A stretch of 23,465 nt of DNA from G963676205 sp964342525 (GTDB taxonomy: Bacteria; Campylobacterota; Campylobacteria; Campylobacterales; Arcobacteraceae). This document shows positions 15,245 through 21,658 of this stretch, piece after piece. Position numbers and translations under genes: made by a program. The stretch lies in assembly GCA_964342525.1 (NCBI GenBank), contig CAYFGQ010000057.1:1-23465 (forward strand), given 5' to 3'. The notes beneath the pieces are model-generated. The model did not search any database, was not told the DNA's origin, and saw only the letters and a program-made list of their open reading frames with translations. Each line of letters opens with the position of its first letter. The stretch's first letter is position 1.

Positions 15245-16137
15245 AACTTTTAAACTCTCCTATAGAGGAAATAACTTTTAGAGGGTCTTCTTTTTTTATA
15301 AAAAGAGATGATCTTCTTGATCCCAACTTCAATGGAAATAAAGCTAGAAAATTTTATTACTTTTTAAATCAAGATTTTAAAGATATTAAAAAAATAGTAT
15401 CCTATGGTTCAGCTCAATCAAACGCTCTTTATTCTTTATCTGTTTTAGCAAAAATGAAAAATGTAGAGTTTGATTTTTATGTGGATCATATAGCAAGTTT
15501 TTTAAAAGAGAATCCAAGTGGTAACTATAAAGACGCATTGGATAATGGTGTAAATTTTATAGAGTTAAATTTAGGCAAAGAGATAACTATCACTGAGTGG
15601 ATCAAAAATCAAAACTTTGATGAAAGTACTATTGTAATAGAAGAGGGTGCTAGAGTAAAAGAATCTGAGTATGGTATAAAAATCTTAGCTGATGAGATAA
15701 ATACTTGGGCAAATGAGAATAATATAAAAGAATTAAATATATTTTTACCAAGTGGTACTGGTACTACGGCACTATTCTTGCAAAAAAATATACCATTTAA
15801 TGTATATACTTGTGCTTGTGTAGGAAGAAGCGAATATCTAGCTGAGCAGTTTAATGATCTGAATAGTAGTTTAGATATTTATCCAAAGATTATTGAGCCA
15901 CCTAGAAGGTATCATTTTGGAAAACTTTATCGTGAAAACTTTGAATTATATAATGAATTAAAAGAGCAAACAGGTATAGAGTTTGATCTACTTTATGACC
16001 CTGTTGGATGGAGTACTTTATTAGATGCTATAAATAGTAACAGTATTGATACAAGTATTCCTATGCTTTATATACATCAAGGTGGGATTAATGGAAATAA
16101 AACTATGATTGAAAGGTATGAAAGAAAATATTTGTGA
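15241..16137 (+). CDS. PLP-dependent ACC deaminase/D-cysteine desulfhydrase-like enzyme, apparent ATA start
   Basis: This is a fold-type II PLP enzyme of the 1-aminocyclopropane-1-carboxylate deaminase/D-cysteine desulfhydrase group. The first in-frame ATG, GTG or TTG is at 15454, but the essential motifs lie upstream of it: FFIKRDDLL (18-26), the PLP-lysine motif NGNKARKF (31-38, Lys34) and YGSAQSNAL (55-63), the loop that holds the cofactor phosphate. The frame must therefore begin near 15241, giving 298 residues. No ATG, GTG or TTG lies in frame between the preceding stop (15196-15198) and 15454. ATA at 15241, with GGAAAGAG just upstream and overlapping the cheB TAA, is the best candidate. 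Downstream, PSGTGTTALFL fits the phosphate/active-site loop. The substrate cannot be assigned; the family has many relatives of unknown activity. The gene is co-directional with cheB and probably co-transcribed. Confidence 0.8.
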   Translation: MKLLNSPIEEITFRGSSFFIKRDDLLDPNFNGNKARKFYYFLNQDFKDIKKIVSYGSAQSNALYSLSVLAKMKNVEFDFYVDHIASFLKENPSGNYKDALDNGVNFIELNLGKEITITEWIKNQNFDESTIVIEEGARVKESEYGIKILADEINTWANENNIKELNIFLPSGTGTTALFLQKNIPFNVYTCACVGRSEYLAEQFNDLNSSLDIYPKIIEPPRRYHFGKLYRENFELYNELKEQTGIEFDLLYDPVGWSTLLDAINSNSIDTSIPMLYIHQGGINGNKTMIERYERKYL

Positions 16138-16146
16138 TCTATTGGG

Positions 16147-16152
16147 TATAAT
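16147..16152 (+). promoter_or_regulatory. Putative -10 element ahead of the ATP-sulfurylase-like gene
   Basis: TATAAT is preceded by TTGGG in the 49-base gap after the PLP enzyme gene. It would start transcription near 16158-16160, about 28 bases before the ATG at 16187. No -35 match is obvious. Confidence 0.55.
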
Positions 16153-16186
16153 GGGTTTCAAAAATAACTAAAAATAGTGAAAGAAA

Positions 16187-17368
16187 ATGGAAAAAAAGAA
16201 ATATTTATATATTGATAAAGAAGCAATAGCAACATTAGCTATGGCAAAAGAGGGGTTACTTTATCCAGTTGAGGGCTTAATGACTGAGAAAGAAGCCATA
16301 GAGGTAGATACTACAGGAAGATACAACGGTAAACTTTTCCCATTTTCATTTATTCTAGCTCCAAGTGGAAGAAGAAATGAAGAGATTTTAAAAAATGTAA
16401 AAAAGGGTGAAACTTTACATCTTTTTTATAAGGATAGGGAGTATGGTACTCTTGTTGTAAATGAGGCTTTTAGAATTGATAAAGATGAGAGGGTTAGAAG
16501 AATTTATGGTACAAATAACCCTGATCATCCGGGAGTACAAGATACCTATAGAAGACTAGGAAACTACGCTGTATGTGGTGAGTTTGAAGTTGATTTTGAA
16601 GATATAAAAGATCATAAAGAAAATATCAAAAAAGCGATTGTTGAAACAGAAGCTACGAAGATATCATCTTTAGTGATGACTGCTAGACCATTTCATAGGG
16701 TACATGAAAAGATTATAAGAAGAACTTTAGTTGATTGTGATCTTTTAATTTTATTTATTCAAAAACCATTTGTAAATGATATCATCTCTTTTGATACTAA
16801 GATAAAAACAATTGATTATTTTGTAGATAACTTTTTACCAAAAAGTAGAGTAGTTGTGATTCCTCTGGAGAATACATATATTTTTGGTGGATTTAATGAG
16901 CTTACTTTAAACTCGATTGTTGCTAAAAATTATGGATCAGATAAACTTATCCTTGGGCAAAACCATGCAGGTCTTGGGGCATATTATGAATCTCATAGAT
17001 TAGGATCTGTTGTTGATACTTTAGGTGAGATTGATATTGAGATCGATATTTTAGGTGAGACAGTTTATTGTGATCAGTGTAAAACATTAGTAAATATAAA
17101 TACTTGTCCCCATGGTGCACACCACCATGTTACATATAACAATGATGCAATTATGGAGCTTTTTACTATAGGTATGTTACCACCAGCTATTTTAGTTAGA
17201 CCAGAGATTTCATCTATTATATTAAGTGAAATGTTCCCAGATAGATTACCAAAATTAAGAAAGATACATCAACATATTGCCACTTCAAGTGGAATTATAG
17301 AAGATTTTCAGTTTGAGGATTTTTATAAAAATATGATGGAACTTTATCAAACATCATCTCTGACTTAA
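16187..17368 (+). CDS. sat: ATP-sulfurylase (sulfate adenylyltransferase) family protein with altered active site
   Basis: The 393 residues follow the bacterial/archaeal ATP sulfurylase plan: an N-terminal PUA-like domain (1-155), a nucleotidyltransferase core and a zinc-binding C-terminal part. The zinc ligands look intact (Cys295, Cys298, Cys307 and His309 or a neighbouring His), as does the HRVHE helix start (170-174). The two substrate motifs, however, are changed. The usual QTRNPxHxxHE reads MTARPFHRVHE (164-174), replacing the Gln, Arg and Asn that hold sulfate and ATP. The usual GRDHAG reads GQNHAG (257-262). Canonical enzymes make APS from ATP and sulfate. This one may be a slow, repurposed or inactive relative. 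No APS reductase or kinase gene is nearby. As I recall, Campylobacter jejuni also has a lone sat-like gene. Confidence 0.8.
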   Translation: MEKKKYLYIDKEAIATLAMAKEGLLYPVEGLMTEKEAIEVDTTGRYNGKLFPFSFILAPSGRRNEEILKNVKKGETLHLFYKDREYGTLVVNEAFRIDKDERVRRIYGTNNPDHPGVQDTYRRLGNYAVCGEFEVDFEDIKDHKENIKKAIVETEATKISSLVMTARPFHRVHEKIIRRTLVDCDLLILFIQKPFVNDIISFDTKIKTIDYFVDNFLPKSRVVVIPLENTYIFGGFNELTLNSIVAKNYGSDKLILGQNHAGLGAYYESHRLGSVVDTLGEIDIEIDILGETVYCDQCKTLVNINTCPHGAHHHVTYNNDAIMELFTIGMLPPAILVRPEISSIILSEMFPDRLPKLRKIHQHIATSSGIIEDFQFEDFYKNMMELYQTSSLT

Positions 17369-17379
17369 AGGTAAAAGTT

Positions 17380-17736
17380 ATAAACGAGAAAGTTCTTAGA
17401 TTACAATATATTAGGGCACTAGAAAAATTTGTAAAACGTGCCATCTCTTTACTTAAAGAGGAAGAGTTTGATCTTGAAAAGTTCAAAGAAAGGGTTGAAG
17501 AAAACTATCTTCAACTCAAAAAAGTAAAAGATGTGAGGGTAAACTCACAGTATCTTACAAAACTTATAGAATATACAAATCTTATATTAGCCTCAGTGGA
17601 TAATGAGTATGAAGATTTTGAAGAGCAAAAAGAGCTACTTTTAAAAGAAGCAAATCTTTTACATAAAGAGAAAAATAGAACAAACTATAAAAAAGATAAA
17701 CATAAATCAAAAAAGTTCAATGATGGATACTACTAA
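17380..17736 (+). CDS. Small charged coiled-coil protein of unknown function, apparent ATA start
   Basis: I do not recognise this protein. The frame is open from 17329, directly after an in-frame TAA (17326-17328), to the TAA at 17734-17736. The first ATG, GTG or TTG is GTG at 17533, which lacks a ribosome binding site and would leave 67 residues. Upstream codons read as helical protein (LQYIRALEKFVKRAISLLKE, EEFDLEKFKERVEE). ATA at 17380 has AAAGG eight bases before it and begins NEKVLRLQYI after the initiator, giving 118 residues. The product is nearly all charged helix, with coiled-coil potential at about 7-50 and 68-100. The tail is Lys-rich (EKNRTNYKKDKHKSKK) and suggests nucleic-acid or acidic-surface contact. 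It starts 11 bases after the sat-like gene and overlaps the helicase gene by 17 bases, so it is probably co-translated with both. Confidence 0.6.
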   Translation: MNEKVLRLQYIRALEKFVKRAISLLKEEEFDLEKFKERVEENYLQLKKVKDVRVNSQYLTKLIEYTNLILASVDNEYEDFEEQKELLLKEANLLHKEKNRTNYKKDKHKSKKFNDGYY

Positions 17737-20002
17737 GTCATTTAATCTAACGGGTGTACTTAAACGTGTTCTTTATTTTAATGAGGAAAACAATTACACC
17801 ATAGCTGTACTTGAAAATGGTCAAAAAATCTGTGGTCAATATTTTGATACAGATTTAGACAATTTAGTAGGTGAAGAGATCCTTTTAAAAGGTGATTGGA
17901 TCACCCATAAAAAGTATGGGGTGCAGTTTGAGTTTACTACACTTGAAATAAAAGAGGCTGAGCTTTATTTTTTCCTTACAAAAATAGTAAAAGGTGTTTC
18001 AAAAAAATTAGCCACAGAACTTACTAAAAAATATACTGATGAAGAGCTTGTAGAGATATTAGATAATACACCAGCAAAACTTTTAGAGTTTAAAGGGATA
18101 AAAGAGAAAAAACTTATCTCCATAGTAACCAGCTGGAATAAATTTAAACACTTACGTGAACTTGGATCATTCTTAGCTCAATATGGAGTAACTGGTACTC
18201 TTATAAATAAAATATATGCAGAGTTTTCTGAAGTTGAAAATCTTGTGGAGAAGATAAAAGAAAATCCATATATGCTTATACGTATAAAAGGGGTAGGGTT
18301 TAAAAGGGCTGATGAGATAGCTGTAAACCTTGGAATCGATCCAAGGAGTGAATTTCGTATAAGTGCTTGTATAAACTATACTTTAAAAGAGTATTTTGAA
18401 GCAAATGGAAATAGCTCAATCTCTAAGGAGAAACTATTCTCCCTATTAGATCAAGGGCTTAATTTTTATAATGAAAATGATCTTTACCAACATTCAATAA
18501 ATGAGATGTTAGTTAGTAATGATATCTTTGAGACAAAAAAAGATAGACTAACTTCTAGTATGCTTTATCATGCAGAAACTAGAATAGTAGAGTTTTTTGA
18601 AAATAGGGCAAAGGTGAAAAATAAGCAGATCACCTCAGAATTTGCTAAATATATAGCAAAAAAAGAGGAATCCATAGGTATTAAGCTTTCTGATGAGCAA
18701 AAAAAAGCAGTAGAGTATGTAAATAATGGTGAAAAGACTGTATTACTTGTGGGTTATGCAGGAACAGGTAAATCCACATCATCTAGAGCAATCCTTGAAC
18801 TACTTGAAGAGAGGTACCAGTATGATGATATAATCTGTATTGCACTAAGTGGTATTGCAGCACAGCGTATTAGTGATACTACGGGTTATACAAGTAGTAC
18901 CATCCAGTCACTTCTGGTTACCAATAAAGAAAAAGATTATTTCCCTCAAAAGGTTGTCTTGCTAGATGAGGCATCTATGGTAAACTCTGTGACTTTTTAT
19001 CAAATCATTTCAAAAATAGATGAGGATACAGTATTTATAATAGTAGGGGATGATGGACAGCTTCCTGCTATTGGTGCTGGGAATATTTTAGAGGATTCAT
19101 TAAACTTTGATCTTGCCCCTGTAAGTAAACTTACAAAAATCTATAGACAAGATGAAAACCAAGCTATCGCTGTGATAGCAAATGAGATAAGAAAAGGAAA
19201 TGTTCCTGAATATAAAGAGAAATATGATGATTTTTCTTTTGTGAATGTTTCCATAGATAACTATTATGCTACAAAAAACTCAGTAAGTGGAAATGAGCTA
19301 GGAACAATACGTGCACAAAATACAGGAAGAATTTTAAATAAAATTGTTCAGTTAGCAAGTACATATATAAAAGAGATGAATCATCTTCTAAAAGAAAAAG
19401 AGATAGGGAAATATCTTACTTTGTTTCAAATAATCACACCTATGAAAAATGGAACCCTTGGTGTTGAAAATCTAAATATGGAACTTCAAAAGCTTTTTAA
19501 TTCTTCAAGAAGAAAAGCCCATCAAAGTAAAAAGTATCAATATAAACAAGGTGATAAGGTAATCCATACTAAAAATGAAAATATGAAAATCAAAACCATG
19601 AAGATGTACAAAGAAGGACATGATGATAAGTTTGAAAAGAGGGTATTTAATGGAATGCTTGGGATTATCATCAAACTTGATCTTGAAGAGAGAGAATGTC
19701 TAGTCCTATATCCAAATGATGATATGGTGGTGTATTATGATTTTGATCAACTAGATTCTCACTTATCTTTAGCATATGCCCTTACTATACATAAGACTCA
19801 AGGGATGGAGTATGAGTCTGCTCTTATACCTATGACTTTTTCCCATTATATTATGCATAATACTAAGCTTTTATATACTGCAATTACAAGGGCAAAAAAG
19901 ATGTGTTTTATTGTGGGTGAAGAGGAAGCTTTAATGAGTGGATGTAAAAAACTTGAAACTACAAAACGTGAGAGTGTGATACAAGATTTGATGAATATTT
20001 AA
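17720..20002 (+). CDS. recD2: RecD2-like ATP-dependent DNA helicase (superfamily 1B)
   Basis: This 760-residue 5'-3' DNA helicase belongs to the RecD2/RecD family. The N-terminal domain (LTGVLKRVLYFNEENNYTIAV) and the helix-hairpin-helix region (LLEFKGIKEKKLISIV, ENPYMLIRIKGVGFKRADEI, about 120-205) mark RecD2, which works without RecB and RecC. The motor shows Walker A GYAGTGKS (345-352), Walker B LLDEAS (414-419), motif III GDDGQLPAIGAGN (443-455), IYRQDE (474-479), then ALTIHKTQGMEYES and LLYTAITRAKK near the end. A UvrD_C_2-like SH3 region (GDKVIHTKNE) lies between. Two adjacent ATGs (17720, 17723) can start it, inside the end of the coiled-coil gene. Roles in repair or fork processing are known for the family. 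Whether the coiled-coil protein is a partner is speculation. Confidence 0.88.
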   Translation: MMDTTKSFNLTGVLKRVLYFNEENNYTIAVLENGQKICGQYFDTDLDNLVGEEILLKGDWITHKKYGVQFEFTTLEIKEAELYFFLTKIVKGVSKKLATELTKKYTDEELVEILDNTPAKLLEFKGIKEKKLISIVTSWNKFKHLRELGSFLAQYGVTGTLINKIYAEFSEVENLVEKIKENPYMLIRIKGVGFKRADEIAVNLGIDPRSEFRISACINYTLKEYFEANGNSSISKEKLFSLLDQGLNFYNENDLYQHSINEMLVSNDIFETKKDRLTSSMLYHAETRIVEFFENRAKVKNKQITSEFAKYIAKKEESIGIKLSDEQKKAVEYVNNGEKTVLLVGYAGTGKSTSSRAILELLEERYQYDDIICIALSGIAAQRISDTTGYTSSTIQSLLVTNKEKDYFPQKVVLLDEASMVNSVTFYQIISKIDEDTVFIIVGDDGQLPAIGAGNILEDSLNFDLAPVSKLTKIYRQDENQAIAVIANEIRKGNVPEYKEKYDDFSFVNVSIDNYYATKNSVSGNELGTIRAQNTGRILNKIVQLASTYIKEMNHLLKEKEIGKYLTLFQIITPMKNGTLGVENLNMELQKLFNSSRRKAHQSKKYQYKQGDKVIHTKNENMKIKTMKMYKEGHDDKFEKRVFNGMLGIIIKLDLEERECLVLYPNDDMVVYYDFDQLDSHLSLAYALTIHKTQGMEYESALIPMTFSHYIMHNTKLLYTAITRAKKMCFIVGEEEALMSGCKKLETTKRESVIQDLMNI

Positions 20003-20051
20003 TTCCTTCTCGTAGTTTTTTTTATTTCAGTTATTTTTATATGTTTTAGGT

Positions 20052-20057
20052 TATAAT
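20052..20057 (+). promoter_or_regulatory. Probable -10 element of hpf
   Basis: A perfect TATAAT sits in GGTTATAATTG, 32 bases upstream of the ATG at 20089, in a T-rich gap of 86 bases after the helicase gene. Transcription would start near 20063-20065, leaving a short leader with the ribosome site AAAGGAG. Confidence 0.7.
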
Positions 20058-20088
20058 TGTTTCGTTAATTAAAGATAAAGGAGATACT

Positions 20089-20631
20089 ATGAATACTAGT
20101 ATTGTTGGAAGACATATTGACCTAACAGAGGCAATTAAAAATCATATCGAAGCTTCAATTGGAGCATTAGAAAAATATAACTTAGATATTATTTCTATCC
20201 ACTCAATTGTTGAGCAAGCTGAAAAAAATGGAAAACATACATTTACATTTGAATTTACTATTAATGTAGCAAATTTAAACACTATTGTTATAAAACAAAA
20301 AGATAAAGATTTATACGCAGCAATTGATATTGCAGTTGATAGAGCATCTAAAAAACTTAGACGTCATCATGATAAAATCTCTTCACACAAAGCTACAAAA
20401 TTTGCAGAAGCAGCAGAAGTTGAAGGACTTCAAGATGCTATCGCAACAGAATTAGAAGCTTTAGAGGATGTGATTGTTCCTGTAAAACTAGCATCATATA
20501 AACCTATGGATATAGCTGATGCATTAGATGAATTAAAAGATACAGAAGATACATTCAAAGTATTCTATGATAAAGATGATAACCTTAGAGTTATTTATAA
20601 ACAAACAACTGGACAGTTTGGTCTTTACTAA
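20089..20631 (+). CDS. hpf: Long-form ribosome hibernation promoting factor
   Basis: HPF binds the 30S subunit, and the long form also pairs ribosomes into inactive 100S dimers in stationary phase or stress. The 180-residue length fits the long form. The N-terminal S30AE domain (1-105) has NTSIVGRHIDLTEAIKNHIE, the basic VDRASKKLRRHHDKI (about 88-102) and a beta-rich middle. A variable linker follows, then the C-terminal dimerisation domain (about 128-180) with VPVKLASYKPMDIADALDEL, FKVFYDKDDNLRVIYK and TGQFGLY. The strong AAAGGAG ribosome site, its own TATAAT and a strong terminator downstream indicate a separate, well-expressed transcript. No stress-type promoter element was recognised. Confidence 0.93.
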   Translation: MNTSIVGRHIDLTEAIKNHIEASIGALEKYNLDIISIHSIVEQAEKNGKHTFTFEFTINVANLNTIVIKQKDKDLYAAIDIAVDRASKKLRRHHDKISSHKATKFAEAAEVEGLQDAIATELEALEDVIVPVKLASYKPMDIADALDELKDTEDTFKVFYDKDDNLRVIYKQTTGQFGLY

Positions 20632-20653
20632 AAACTACATTTTAATTACATGT

Positions 20654-20686
20654 AAAGGGGAAGTAATTTTTACTTCCCCTTTTTTA
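20654..20686 (+). terminator. Intrinsic terminator of hpf
   Basis: AAAGGGGAAGTAA (20654-20666) pairs perfectly with TTACTTCCCCTTT (20670-20682) around a three-base loop, followed by a run of T. It is the strongest terminator in the window and separates hpf from the rhodanese gene. Confidence 0.92.
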
Positions 20687-20782
20687 TTTCCTATAAAATA
20701 CCATGTTTTGGGGGCTTTCACTATATTAAACTTTAATTAAAAAAAATATATAGTATTAGTATCTAAAATAAAGGTAAACATT

Positions 20783-21643
20783 ATGAAGACTCTAAAGATA
20801 GCTATATTAGTACTTTTAATGGTAATAACAAATCTTAATGCAAAGCAACTACCTACCATTGTGGGATTGGATTGGTTAAGCAAAAATAAAAATAACAAAA
20901 ATCTAGTTATTGTAGATCTTCGAGTTAGTGATGAATATAAAAAGGGACATATTAAAAATGCCGTAAATATTCCTGGATTAAAGTCACTTTTTGATGAAAA
21001 ATACATGATGCCAAAACTTGATTTTCTAAAAGATATTTTTTCTAATGCTGGAATTGATCATAATAGTTTAGTAGTGGCTTATGATAATGGTGATTTTATT
21101 TGGGCAGCTAGATTTTTTTGGATTTTGGAGACTTTAGGGCATAAAAATGTTGGTGTTCTTAAATATGGCTATAGTGATTGGCTTAGTAAAAAAGTTGAAA
21201 TCTCCACAACTCCACCAAAAATACAAAGAAAAGAGTTTGTAATAAGAGTAGATAATAAAAAAGTACAAACAAAACTTAGTACTCTTTTATCCATAGGTAA
21301 AAAAACAATTATTGATGGAAGAAAAAGCTCTCATTATGAAGGCAAAGAATCTTTAGCTAAAAGATATGGACATATTCCTACAGCTAAAAATTATGCTTGT
21401 ACCCAAAACTATCAAGTAACCAAAAATGGTAATATGATGAAAGATTGGGCTGTACTTAAAAAGGTATATAAGGATGTACCAAGGGATAAAGAAGTGATCC
21501 TTTATTGTGATGGAGGGGCTGAGGCTGCACTTAATTATGTGGTGTTACAAGAGCTTGGATATAAAGTATCAGTTTATGATGGCTCATGGGTAGAGTGGGG
21601 TAATGACAGCTCAGTACCTATTGAAAACCCTTCAAAAAAATAA
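20783..21643 (+). CDS. Exported two-domain rhodanese (sulfurtransferase)
   Basis: This 286-residue protein has a signal peptide (MKTLKIAILVLLMVITNLNA, cleavage expected after residue 20) and two rhodanese domains. Domain 1 (about 28-140) has VIVDLRVSDEYKKGHIKNAVNIPG and a YDNGDFIWAARFFWIL loop with no cysteine, as in the inactive first half of thiosulfate or mercaptopyruvate sulfurtransferases. Domain 2 (about 158-280) has TIIDGRKSSHYEG, GHIPTAKNY and the catalytic loop YCDGGAEAA with Cys242, then the typical GSWVEWG. The loop CDGGAEA differs from the CRKGVT-type and CGSGVT-type loops of the studied enzymes, so the donor cannot be stated. Periplasmic sulfur transfer is inferred. It ends right before the minicistron and start of the histidine kinase, so the two are probably co-transcribed. 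Confidence 0.88.
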   Translation: MKTLKIAILVLLMVITNLNAKQLPTIVGLDWLSKNKNNKNLVIVDLRVSDEYKKGHIKNAVNIPGLKSLFDEKYMMPKLDFLKDIFSNAGIDHNSLVVAYDNGDFIWAARFFWILETLGHKNVGVLKYGYSDWLSKKVEISTTPPKIQRKEFVIRVDNKKVQTKLSTLLSIGKKTIIDGRKSSHYEGKESLAKRYGHIPTAKNYACTQNYQVTKNGNMMKDWAVLKKVYKDVPRDKEVILYCDGGAEAALNYVVLQELGYKVSVYDGSWVEWGNDSSVPIENPSKK

Positions 21644-21658
21644 ATGGCTAAAAATTGA
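21644..21658 (+). other. Four-codon minicistron coupling the rhodanese and kinase genes
   Basis: ATG GCT AAA AAT TGA begins directly after the rhodanese TAA (21641-21643). Its stop overlaps the proposed TTG start of the kinase (TTGA at 21655-21658). No clear ribosome site precedes either start, so reinitiation along this chain is a plausible way to translate the kinase at a low level. It could also be chance. Confidence 0.3.

Noticed and set aside
15454..16137. A 227-residue PLP-enzyme fragment starting at ATG 15454, i.e. a truncated pseudogene
   Set aside because: The missing catalytic parts are present in the same uninterrupted frame just upstream. The gene is full length apart from its odd start codon.
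17533..17736. A 67-residue protein starting at GTG 17533
   Set aside because: No ribosome site precedes this GTG, and the frame upstream continues as good helical coding sequence for about 50 codons, so the gene is longer.
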